A stretch of 45,966 bases of DNA. Origin: JAUWKC01 sp035529895 (GTDB lineage Bacteria; Planctomycetota; Phycisphaerae; Sedimentisphaerales; Anaerobacaceae). A program made the translations under genes and the position numbers. The notes under the pieces were generated by a model that saw nothing but the letters and a program-made list of their open reading frames with translations, searched no databases and was not told the DNA's origin. Positions 39,827-45,966 of this stretch are shown here, in pieces (position 1 is the first letter of the stretch; each line of letters opens with the position of its first letter). The stretch lies in the NCBI GenBank assembly GCA_035529895.1, contig DATKVV010000062.1:1-45966 (forward strand), read 5' to 3'.

Positions 39827-39943
39827 ATCCTGCTGCTGCCGCCGGCGCTGGCGTGGGGATTTGGCGACGGATTAATTGGTGGACTGATATTCGCGTGGCT
39901 GTATAATCTGCTGGCAGGGAAGTTCGGGGGAGAGCAGAAGTAA
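39827..39943 (+). pseudogene. C-terminal fragment of a small holin-like membrane protein
   Basis: The frame ending at TAA 39943 closes with LAWGFGDGLIGGLIFAWLYN, followed by LLAGKFGGEQK. From memory this matches the C-terminal helix of a widespread small 'bacteriophage holin'-annotated membrane protein whose end reads WGFxDGxIGGxIFAWLYN. The normal N-terminal helices are missing; the upstream part of the frame consists of the CAAACCCAATTT repeat. It therefore looks like a gene beheaded by repeat sequence. It sits 17 bases before the pentapeptide/channel gene. Confidence 0.5.
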
Positions 39944-39960
39944 AAAGGGAGCAGCGAGCG

Positions 39961-41436
39961 GTGGACGCAGAGCCGATAGGAGAGCCGAACGGAGCGGTCG
40001 AAAAAGACGCGGAAGGAGAGACCCAACGGGACGCGGCCGAGGAAGCGCAAACGGAAACGAGCGGGGAGGCGCAGACGGAGGAGGTCGAAGAGGTTCGCAA
40101 ACGGCTCAGGCCGAGAGAGAAATACAGCGCACAGCAGTATCAGATGCTGCTTGCCTGCTCGGCGAGCAGGGACATGACGGAGTGGAACCGGTGGCGGGAG
40201 GAGCATAAGCAGGCGGAGGTTCTGCTGGAGGCGGCGGAGCTGAAAGGGGTATATCTGGCGGGTGCGAACCTCAGGGGCGGCTGGCTGAAAGAGGCGGACC
40301 TTCGGGAGGCGTCGCTGGAAGGGGCGAACTTTAACGGGGCGCATCTGGAGGGTGCGTTTCTGGCGTGTGCGGAGCTGAAGGGGGCGTACTTTTATCATGC
40401 TCATCTGGAGGGCGCGTTCTTGAATAACGCGTGTCTTGAAGGCGCGGACCTGACGGGTGCGTTTATGGCGGGGGCTTACGTTCGTCGGGCGAATCTGAAA
40501 GGGGCGAAGCTGGAAGGCAGCCACGCGGAGCGGGCCGACATGCTGCAGGCGCGTCTGGAAGGCGCGAAGCTGGAGGATGCGCATTTTCAGGGGACTGACC
40601 TGGGCAATTCGTACCTGGAAGGGGCGATGATGGCGCGTGCGCATCTGGAAGACGCGAACCTCAGCGGGGCGCATCTGGAGGGGGCGGACCTGACGCGCGC
40701 GCATCTGGAACACGCGAACCTTATGTACAGCCATCTGAGAGATGCAGTTGTAAAGTATACGCATCTGGAACGTGCGTTTTTTGTGGAGGCGCATCTGGAG
40801 GGTGCGCATTTCGAGCAGGCGATTGTGGACGGCTCGACGCTGCTTTGGCACTGCCATGTGGACCGGCATTCGGATTTTCGGGGGGTGGGGCTGGAGGGGA
40901 TACGCATAGACCCCGGGACCAAGCAGCTTCTCGAATACAACGTCAGGCGGATGAACTGGGAGGCCTGGTACGGGGGACAACCCGGGTTTGTGCGATGGTT
41001 GGTCAAGAGGTTCTGGCGGATAAGCGATTACGGGTTGTCGACAATAAGAATCATAAAGACCTTCTTCAAGTGGACGCTGCTGTTCGCGGTTATCTATTAC
41101 GCGTGGGGTTTTGTTGACTATTATTTTGTGGGGATTAAGGACCATCCGGGTATTGTGAGCGAGCTGTTCGTGCTGGAGGGGGGCGGGGAGGCGGTGTCGG
41201 TTTATCTGGTTCCTTTTCGGGCGGTGTATTTTTCGATAGTGACTATGACGACCCTGGGGTTCGGCGATATGTACGCCAATGCACACGGTTTTTTCAGGGG
41301 GCTGTTCGGCAACGTGCTGCTGGCGCTGCAGGTAATTCTGGGTTATGTTCTTTTGGGGGCGCTGGTTACGCGGGTGGCGGTGCTGTTTACGGCGGGCGGG
41401 CCGGCGGGGAAATTCACGGACGAAAAGAGCGGCTGA
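39961..41436 (+). CDS. Pentapeptide-repeat protein fused to a potassium-channel pore
   Basis: A 491-residue protein with two parts. Residues 1-55 are acidic low complexity. Residues about 85-285 contain some 35-40 tandem A-[DNH]-L-x-x pentapeptide units (for example GADLTGAFMAGAYVRRANLKG), a quadrilateral beta-helix. Residues about 355-480 hold two transmembrane helices flanking a pore loop with TMTTLGFGD (428-436), a potassium selectivity-filter variant (T-V-G-Y-G-D type). The combination suggests an ion channel gated or assembled through the beta-helix, in the inner membrane. The GTG at 39961 has GGGAG about nine bases upstream. It is the first intact gene after the repeat region. The gating stimulus is unknown. 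Confidence 0.85.
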   Translation: MDAEPIGEPNGAVEKDAEGETQRDAAEEAQTETSGEAQTEEVEEVRKRLRPREKYSAQQYQMLLACSASRDMTEWNRWREEHKQAEVLLEAAELKGVYLAGANLRGGWLKEADLREASLEGANFNGAHLEGAFLACAELKGAYFYHAHLEGAFLNNACLEGADLTGAFMAGAYVRRANLKGAKLEGSHAERADMLQARLEGAKLEDAHFQGTDLGNSYLEGAMMARAHLEDANLSGAHLEGADLTRAHLEHANLMYSHLRDAVVKYTHLERAFFVEAHLEGAHFEQAIVDGSTLLWHCHVDRHSDFRGVGLEGIRIDPGTKQLLEYNVRRMNWEAWYGGQPGFVRWLVKRFWRISDYGLSTIRIIKTFFKWTLLFAVIYYAWGFVDYYFVGIKDHPGIVSELFVLEGGGEAVSVYLVPFRAVYFSIVTMTTLGFGDMYANAHGFFRGLFGNVLLALQVILGYVLLGALVTRVAVLFTAGGPAGKFTDEKSG

Positions 41437-41576
41437 GGCCAGAGACGGCGGGCGGCAGTAGAGGCAATTGGGGTGGACTCCATTTTTTGGGCGCTACTTT
41501 TGGCTTTTCATTGGCAGGAGGGGCGGGTAAAATGAATGCGGAATTTTTTGGAAGCAATTTTTTGGAGGTAACTGTT

Positions 41577-41876
41577 ATGTTCAGCGATTTTGGGTGCAGG
41601 TATCCGTGCTGGCCTCTTCGGTCGTTCTGGGGCGTCGAGTCGGTGGTGGCGGTGCTGGCGGTGGCAGGGGTGATTTTCTCGCTTGTCATGCTGGTTGACT
41701 GTCTGAAACGGCCGAGGGCAAAATTCTATAATCCTATCACGACGGACGGTGAGTACGACAAGCTGATATGGGTAATTGCCATAGTCGCATCTTTCTGGTT
41801 TTATTTTCTCGGGGCGATAATTTATTTCTTCGTGGTGATGAAAGGCAAGCCTGAGAAGGGCGAACAGGGGCAATAG
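41577..41876 (+). CDS. PLDc_N-like small membrane protein
   Basis: A 99-residue membrane protein with two helices, VVAVLAVAGVIFSLVMLVD (about 19-37) and LIWVIAIVASFWFYFLGAII (about 63-82), separated by a polar loop with DCLKRP and YDKL. The W-x-x-x-x-x-x-x-x-x-G-x-x-x-Y/F pattern near the second helix resembles the PLDc_N transmembrane module found ahead of cardiolipin synthase or alone in small regulators. The ATG at 41577 is chosen because GGAGG lies eight bases upstream; an in-frame upstream ATG at 41532 is less well placed. Function unknown. Confidence 0.65.
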   Translation: MFSDFGCRYPCWPLRSFWGVESVVAVLAVAGVIFSLVMLVDCLKRPRAKFYNPITTDGEYDKLIWVIAIVASFWFYFLGAIIYFFVVMKGKPEKGEQGQ

Positions 41877-41992
41877 GTGCGGCGCTTTTTTAGTTGGTTG
41901 TCTTGAAATTGTGAAGAGTCTGCCGGGACAGGCGGCAAGGGGTGAGCAGTCGAGATTTGGTCGAAAGAGACTGTAGTTTTGGGGGTTGTGTA

Positions 41993-42991
41993 ATGTTCGT
42001 CAGATTAGTCAGATTTACGGCGGTGTTGGTGGTGTTTTTGGTCGGCGGCTGCGGGGGGTCGGCGTTTGTGATACGGGCGGTGCCCGGGGGGATGCAACTG
42101 CAGGAGGCGGAGATAGAACGGGACAAAGGTTTCTTCGTCGACGCGAAGATTGCGGTTATCGAGGTTGACGGGCTGATGATGAACAGGGAGAAGGTCGGAC
42201 TGTTCGGGGGCGGGGAGAATCCGGTGAGCATGTTCGTGGAGAAGCTGGAGAAGGCGCGCAAGGACAGGTCGGTGAAGGCGGTGGTTCTGCGTCTGAATTC
42301 GCCGGGCGGGACGGTGAGCGCGGCGGATATTATGTATCACAAGCTGCGGGAGTTCAAGCGCAAGAGCGAGAAGCCTGTGGTGGCGTGTATGCTGGACGTG
42401 GCGGCGAGCGGGGCGTATTATCTGGCGTGCGGGAGCGACGGGATTGTGGCGCAGCCGAGCAGTATAACCGGGAGCATCGGGACGATAGTGCAGACGGTAA
42501 GTTTTGCCGGTACGATGGAGAAGCTGGGGATTAAGGCGGTTGCGATCAAGAGCGGGAAGCTGAAGGATATGGGTTCGCCGCTTCACGATTTGAGCGAGGA
42601 GGAGCGTGCGGTGCTGGAGGGAATCATCAGGGAATTCTACGGGCAGTTTGTGGAAGTTGTGGACAAAGGGCGCAAAGGACTGGATGAAGAACAGGTGCGG
42701 GCACTGGCGGACGGGAGGGTGTTTACGGCGGGGGAGGCCCTGGAAAAAGGGCTGGTGGACAGGCTGGGTTACCCCGCGGATGCGATTGGGTGGGCGAAGG
42801 AGCTGGCGGGTGTGAGGAAGGCGCGGGTGGTGATGTACCATCGGCCGGCGGGCTATAAGCCGAATATTTACAGCTCGGCGACGGGCGGGGCGGATGTGAC
42901 GGCGCTGATAAACGTGGAGCTGCCGGACTGGCTGGCCTCGGAAGGGACGCAATTTCTGTATCTGTGGCAGCCCGGGGTTGGCGGGAATTGA
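41993..42991 (+). CDS. Signal peptide peptidase SppA-like S49 peptidase
   Basis: Envelope serine protease of the S49/SppA family (332 residues), thought to degrade cleaved signal peptides. Residues 1-20 are a lipoprotein signal with lipobox V-G-G-C (Cys20). The oxyanion/core motif LRLNSPGGTVSAAD, the nucleophile Ser139 in DVAASGAYYLA, TGSIGTI and the general-base Lys191 in SGKLKDMGSP show the Bacillus-type spacing of 52 residues between Ser and Lys. A G-rich site (GGGGG) lies eight bases before the ATG at 41993. Lipid anchoring is not typical of every SppA but occurs in single-domain forms. Confidence 0.88.
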   Translation: MFVRLVRFTAVLVVFLVGGCGGSAFVIRAVPGGMQLQEAEIERDKGFFVDAKIAVIEVDGLMMNREKVGLFGGGENPVSMFVEKLEKARKDRSVKAVVLRLNSPGGTVSAADIMYHKLREFKRKSEKPVVACMLDVAASGAYYLACGSDGIVAQPSSITGSIGTIVQTVSFAGTMEKLGIKAVAIKSGKLKDMGSPLHDLSEEERAVLEGIIREFYGQFVEVVDKGRKGLDEEQVRALADGRVFTAGEALEKGLVDRLGYPADAIGWAKELAGVRKARVVMYHRPAGYKPNIYSSATGGADVTALINVELPDWLASEGTQFLYLWQPGVGGN

Positions 42992-43036
42992 GAGGTCTTA
43001 GTGGTTTGTCGGCGATAGATTTTGGAGGGAAAGAAG

Positions 43037-43774
43037 ATGCGGGCATTAAGGTTGCTGATGCCGGGGGTGGTGTTGGGACTGGTGATTTGCGGGTTTGAGG
43101 ACCAAGGGAGCGGGGCTGAACAAAAAGAAGGGAAGGAGCGTTCTATGGCGGTTAAAATACAGTGGCTTGGTCATGCGAGTTTCAGGATTAGCGGCGACGG
43201 CGAGGTTGTTTACATCGACCCGTGGAAGCTGGGCGAGGCGCCGCACGATGCCAATGTAGTGCTGGTGAGCCACACCCATCATGACCATTACTCGGCGCAG
43301 GACATTGCCAAGGTTATGGGGGCGGGTACGAAAATAATCGGGCCGAATGACGTTATTGCCAAGGAAGGGAAGGGGCAGGCGATTAAGCCCGGAGATACGG
43401 TCAAGGTCGGCGGTGTGAGCATAAGGGGGGTGGCGTCTTACAATCCGAACAAGCAGTTTCATCCGAAGAAGAACAACTGGCTGGGGTTTGTGGTCGAGGT
43501 CGGGTCGAAGCGGATTTATTACGCGGGCGATACGGACCTGATAGATGAGATGAAGGGGCTTGGGAATATCGACGTTGCGCTGCTGCCTGTGGGTGGAACG
43601 TACACGATGAACGCCGAAGAGGCCGCGGCGGCGGTGGAGCACATAAAGCCCAAGAGGGCAATACCTTATCATTGGGGTGACATTGTCGGCAAGCGCAGCG
43701 ACGCCGAGCGATTTGCCGATAGCGCGCAATGCGAAGTCAAGGTTCTCAAGCCGGGCGAGAGTGTCGAGCTATGA
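43037..43774 (+). CDS. MBL-fold hydrolase, UlaG/UPF0173-like
   Basis: Metallo-beta-lactamase-fold hydrolase with the metal motif HTHHDH (His79, His81, Asp83, His84), WLGHASFRI, YIDPW and GDTDLI, typical of the UPF0173/UlaG-like group. Two start codons are plausible. The ATG at 43037 (GGAGGG about seven bases upstream) adds a hydrophobic leader MRALRLLMPGVVLGLVICGF, suggesting export; the ATG at 43145 (AAGGAG six bases upstream) gives a cytoplasmic protein beginning MAVKIQWLGH, the common family start. I report the longer form; the shorter could be real or both could be made. The substrate is unknown. Confidence 0.82.
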   Translation: MRALRLLMPGVVLGLVICGFEDQGSGAEQKEGKERSMAVKIQWLGHASFRISGDGEVVYIDPWKLGEAPHDANVVLVSHTHHDHYSAQDIAKVMGAGTKIIGPNDVIAKEGKGQAIKPGDTVKVGGVSIRGVASYNPNKQFHPKKNNWLGFVVEVGSKRIYYAGDTDLIDEMKGLGNIDVALLPVGGTYTMNAEEAAAAVEHIKPKRAIPYHWGDIVGKRSDAERFADSAQCEVKVLKPGESVEL

Positions 43775-43810
43775 GTGCGGCAGGCTGTGGCGGCGCGAAT
43801 GTTTTTGGGA

Positions 43811-44041
43811 TTAGAACACTGCGGCTATGAACAGCAGGAGTATGCTGATGACGACGGCGGCGAAAGTGATTTTGGACCATTTTAGGTATTTTGCGTAATC
43901 GGGGTGCCGGTCCTCGAACTCGTGGTAGTAATCGTCGAGGTCGGAGCCGGGCCCTGGGCGAAGGCGGATTTTGACATATAGGTGTGCTGCGGCCGATATC
44001 AGGAACAAAGGGCCTGCAATTAGGTAGATAATCGTATCCAT
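43811..44041 (-). CDS. Small membrane protein of unknown function
   Basis: A 76-residue protein on the opposite strand to its neighbours, with helices IIYLIAGPLFLISAAAHLYV (about 4-23) and ITFAAVVISILLLFIAAVF (about 58-76) joined by an acidic loop (GSDLDDYYHEFEDRHPDYA). The hydrophobic-acidic-hydrophobic layout and two-helix topology are protein-like. No family is recognised, and there is no clear Shine-Dalgarno at the ATG at 44041. It is convergent with the MBL-fold gene. Confidence 0.55.
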   Translation of the reverse strand: MDTIIYLIAGPLFLISAAAHLYVKIRLRPGPGSDLDDYYHEFEDRHPDYAKYLKWSKITFAAVVISILLLFIAAVF

Positions 44042-44189
44042 AGGTTTTTTGCTGTTTATAATATTGAATTGACGCCGGGCTGCAAGCTTTTGTTTTGCGG
44101 GAAGTATGCGACGAGTCGGCGTGTCGGGGTTTAAGGGTAAAGGAAATAATAAGCAGAATCTGAGCACAGTTTTTTGAAAGGGCGGCTAA

Positions 44190-44585
44190 ATGACAATCTC
44201 AAGAAATGCGGTTTTCTATTTGTTTTTGGTGTGTTCAGTGAGCTTTGCGGGGTGCGGGAAGAAGGCCGAAGAGAGAAAGGTGGATGAAAACAAGCCGATG
44301 AGCGAGGTCAAGGCGGAGGCGGAGAAGATGAGTACTGCAGAGCTCAGGGATATGGCACTCAAGTACAAAGAAGCTGTCGTGGCCAAAGCCGCGGAGGTTG
44401 ACGAAGCCATGGGGAAGTTCAAGGCAGTTGTGAGTGGGGAGGATTTTGGCGCAGAGGCGAAAGATTATACGGCCAGGATGGAGAAGATGGATAAGTCTTT
44501 GTCGGCACTTCAGGAGCGGTTTGAGGTTTATTGCGACAAGCTGAAGGAAAAGGGCGGTGACTTGTCGGGTCTCGAAGTACAATGA
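44190..44585 (+). CDS. Small coiled-coil lipoprotein
   Basis: A 131-residue predicted lipoprotein with lipobox F-A-G-C (Cys22), then a lysine- and glutamate-rich segment (KKAEERKVDENKPMSEVKAE) and long amphipathic helices likely to form a coiled coil (about 35-120). No catalytic motif and no recognised family. It lies 145 bases before the DUF2959-like lipoprotein gene, and its upstream GAAAGGGCGG resembles that of the AsmA-like gene, suggesting duplicated leader sequences. Function unknown. Confidence 0.65.
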   Translation: MTISRNAVFYLFLVCSVSFAGCGKKAEERKVDENKPMSEVKAEAEKMSTAELRDMALKYKEAVVAKAAEVDEAMGKFKAVVSGEDFGAEAKDYTARMEKMDKSLSALQERFEVYCDKLKEKGGDLSGLEVQ

Positions 44586-44729
44586 GTCGGGACTTTGGCT
44601 GATGGGACGGATCAGCATCAGGTATTGCGACGGGAAACTGTCGATTAAGGGATGGCGGAGGCGGCAGTTCGCAAAAGGGGCAAGAGGGGGCAGAGAGAGG
44701 AGCAGCGGTTTTTCAGGGAGGCGATAGAC

Positions 44730-45395
44730 ATGCGTAAACGGGCGGTAAATGGGGTCTTTTTTGCGGTCTGCGTGGGGGTAGTGGTGGTGGTGATGACTGG
44801 CTGCCACAGTGTCTATTACAAGACGATGGAGGCGTTCGGCTATCACAAGAGGGATTTGCTGGTAGAGCGTGTGGAGGATGCCCGTGACGCCCAGTCGGAT
44901 GCCAAAGAGCAGTTTGGGTCGGCGCTGGAGAAGTTCAGCAGTGTTGTGGGCTATAGCGGGGGCGAGCTTGAAACGAAGTACAAGGAACTAAGGAGCGAAC
45001 TGGAAAGCAGTGAGTCGAAGGCAACGGCTGTTCGAAAGCGGATTGGGAATGTCGAAGAGGTTGCCGGGGCGCTATTTGCCGAATGGGAATCGGAGCTGAA
45101 GCAATACAGCAATGACAGGCTTCGCCGTTCGAGTGAGCGCAAGCTTGAGCAGACACAGCAAAGGTATGTGCAGCTTATAGGTGCGATGAAACGTGCCGAG
45201 GAGAAGATGGAGCCTGTGCTTTCGGCTTTCCGGGACCAGGTGCTTTTTCTCAAACACAACCTGAATGCGCAGGCTGTCGCGTCTTTGCAGGAAGAACTGG
45301 TTTCTGTTGAAGCGGACGTCACTTTACTGATAAAGGAGATGGAGGCTTCCATTGCGGAGGCCGATTCTTTCATCCTGGCGATGGGCCAGGAATAA
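44730..45395 (+). CDS. DUF2959-like coiled-coil lipoprotein
   Basis: A 221-residue lipoprotein with signal peptide and lipobox M-T-G-C (Cys25). The mature part matches DUF2959 from memory: YYKTMEAFGYHKRDLLVERV, followed by ARDAQSDAKEQF, EWESELKQY, and LKHNLNAQAVASL near the C-terminus. The family is a periplasmic coiled-coil protein of unknown function. The ATG at 44730 has GGGAGG about nine bases upstream; an upstream GTG/ATG-type frame from 44652 lacks a signal peptide. Same orientation as the preceding lipoprotein gene. Confidence 0.85.
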   Translation: MRKRAVNGVFFAVCVGVVVVVMTGCHSVYYKTMEAFGYHKRDLLVERVEDARDAQSDAKEQFGSALEKFSSVVGYSGGELETKYKELRSELESSESKATAVRKRIGNVEEVAGALFAEWESELKQYSNDRLRRSSERKLEQTQQRYVQLIGAMKRAEEKMEPVLSAFRDQVLFLKHNLNAQAVASLQEELVSVEADVTLLIKEMEASIAEADSFILAMGQE

Positions 45396-45579
45396 GGTGT
45401 TTCGGGCGTGACGTGTGCCGATTTCGTGCAGGAGCAATGAGCGTGCTTGGTGATTTGGCGCAAAGAGGTCTGCTGTTATGGAGGCGAACCGCAGTATGCG
45501 GAAAAGTGATTCATCAAATTGGGCCATGGTAGAGGGCAATCGCACAATTAGAAATCAAAGTTTTTGAAAGGGGCGGAAA

Positions 45580-45852
45580 ATGAAAAAGTCAATCAGGATT
45601 ATGGGGATTGTTTTAGCGGCGATTGTGGTCCTGGTGGTTGTGACGGCGGTGATAATCGGCCTTTTTGCCGACCGTGCCGTCAAGATGGGTGTTGAAGCGG
45701 CGGGGACAAAGGCGTTGAATGTCGGCGTGCGGGTGGGGGATGCCGAGCTGTCGATTATGGGAGGGAAAGTCGGGTTAAAAAATCTTGTGATTGATAATCC
45801 ACCGGGTTACCAAAACAAGCAGCTTCGTAAGCGTTCACGCGGTTTTGGCTAA
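45580..45852 (+). pseudogene. AsmA-like membrane protein, truncated
   Basis: Ninety codons reading as the N-terminus of an AsmA-like protein: a membrane helix (IVLAAIVVLVVVTAVIIGLF), then DAELSIMGGKVGLKNLVIDN and PPGYQNKQ, the conserved start of the AsmA repeat region. After this, the frame continues for only ten codons of unrelated sequence (LRKRSRGFG) and stops. A full AsmA-like protein has several hundred residues more. The break point sits just before sequence (45860-45966) with the same AATACT/CAATAA style of low-complexity repeat as the intergenic region around 38940. The disruption could be biological or an assembly-end artefact, since the window ends 114 bases later. Confidence 0.7.
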
Positions 45853-45966
45853 ACAGGCTGTGGTTTTTATTAACGATGGAGATGGAATACCATCCAAATG
45901 ACAACGACATGCATTACGCAAATACTCAATAACACTACGCCCTTGCAGACGACAGGTGGCGCAGGC
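45853..45966. other. Low-complexity right edge
   Basis: The final 114 bases contain ACATGCATTACGCAAATACTC-like short units, similar to the 38930-38975 repeat, and no gene. The true continuation of the AsmA-like gene is not present. Confidence 0.5.

Larger units (their letters stand above)
38353..39830. repeat. Repeat-dense intergenic region
   Basis: About 1.5 kb without a credible gene. It holds three GCCGCTTGCCCGCCA-type palindromes, further GGCGGG and GCCTGCC repeats (39050-39180), short AATACG/CAATAC tandem-like units (38930-38975), a pyrimidine-rich tract of CACCCCTC repeats (39418-39480) and four CAAACCCAATTT copies. Open frames here show low-complexity or repetitive translation only. 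These look like non-coding dispersed repeats of the host genome. Confidence 0.8.

Noticed and set aside
39676..41286. Long minus-strand frame opposite the pentapeptide/channel gene, with repetitive Arg/Gln/Met translation
   Set aside because: It is the antisense reflection of the pentapeptide repeats; the plus-strand frame has clear domains and a ribosome binding site.
39961..41436. Pentapeptide protein as a Qnr-like gyrase inhibitor
   Set aside because: The C-terminal two-helix potassium pore and acidic N-terminus do not fit soluble DNA-mimic pentapeptide proteins.
1..45966. tRNA or rRNA genes
   Set aside because: No cloverleaf with a convincing T-arm and no conserved rRNA segments were recognised by eye; a covariance-model scan would be decisive.

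Overview
This window most likely comes from a Planctomycetota chromosome, probably a Phycisphaerae/Sedimentisphaerales-type lineage. That is an inference from several features: a dockerin-like repeat pair at the C-terminus of a secreted beta-helix/PQQ protein, Chlamydia Pmp-like FxxN...GGA[ILV] repeats, a planctomycete-style prepilin-type protein with an H-G...NGSVKF motif, glycan-active enzymes (GH43-like, acetyl-xylan-esterase-like), and dispersed intergenic repeats. No rRNA or tRNA gene was recognised. Housekeeping genes (murA, dapB, prfA, rpmE, scpB, deoC, pabB/pabC-like) show this is chromosomal sequence.

Layout. 158-7427 (minus) is a tightly packed operon: ferredoxin, 2-oxoacid:ferredoxin oxidoreductase alpha and beta, a small glycine-rich membrane protein, the gamma subunit, then ExbD, a TPR-like secreted protein and a PhoD-like phosphatase. 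Its promoter sits so close to the first ATG that the mRNA is probably almost leaderless. 7846-10767 (plus) holds a formate/nitrite channel fused to CBS domains, a secreted esterase and a small membrane protein. 10841-18576 (minus) is a housekeeping run: rpmE, prfA, a P-loop-like protein with a deoxyribosyltransferase-like C-terminus, a 51-codon small membrane ORF, deoC, pabB, pabC, nif3-like and scpB. Several junctions use ATGA overlaps, and three carry a short inverted repeat abutting a stop codon. 18871-22467 (plus) encodes a PTS EIIA-CBS protein with an ArsB/NhaD-type transporter, then a sugar isomerase-like TIM barrel. 22760-24623 holds a glycine-zipper lipoprotein (minus), dapB and a small membrane protein. 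24678-30026 (minus) encodes GH43-like, prepilin-like and giant dockerin proteins; the last has a near-consensus promoter and a roughly 145-nt leader. 30275-32615 holds a CPBP protease (minus) and murA (plus).

33163-38352 is the standout accessory island, flanked by gene-poor repeat-rich DNA. It is a two-gene unit: a 910-residue DNA methyltransferase with zinc ribbons and a C-terminal segment resembling a PD-(D/E)XK nuclease core, followed immediately (TAA-ATG) by an 818-residue AAA+ ATPase whose C-terminus reads as a HEPN domain with an R-N-x-x-x-H motif. I do not recognise the pair as BREX, DISARM, McrBC or a type I/III restriction system, and propose it as an uncharacterised defence-like system.

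38353-39830 is about 1.5 kb of intergenic repeats: GGCGGG palindromes, CAAACCCAATTT copies and pyrimidine runs. These end in the decapitated tail of a small membrane protein. 39961-45852 (mostly plus) holds a pentapeptide-repeat/potassium-channel fusion, a PLDc_N-like membrane protein, SppA-like peptidase, an MBL-fold hydrolase with two plausible starts, small membrane and lipoproteins, a DUF2959-like lipoprotein and a truncated AsmA-like gene at the right edge.
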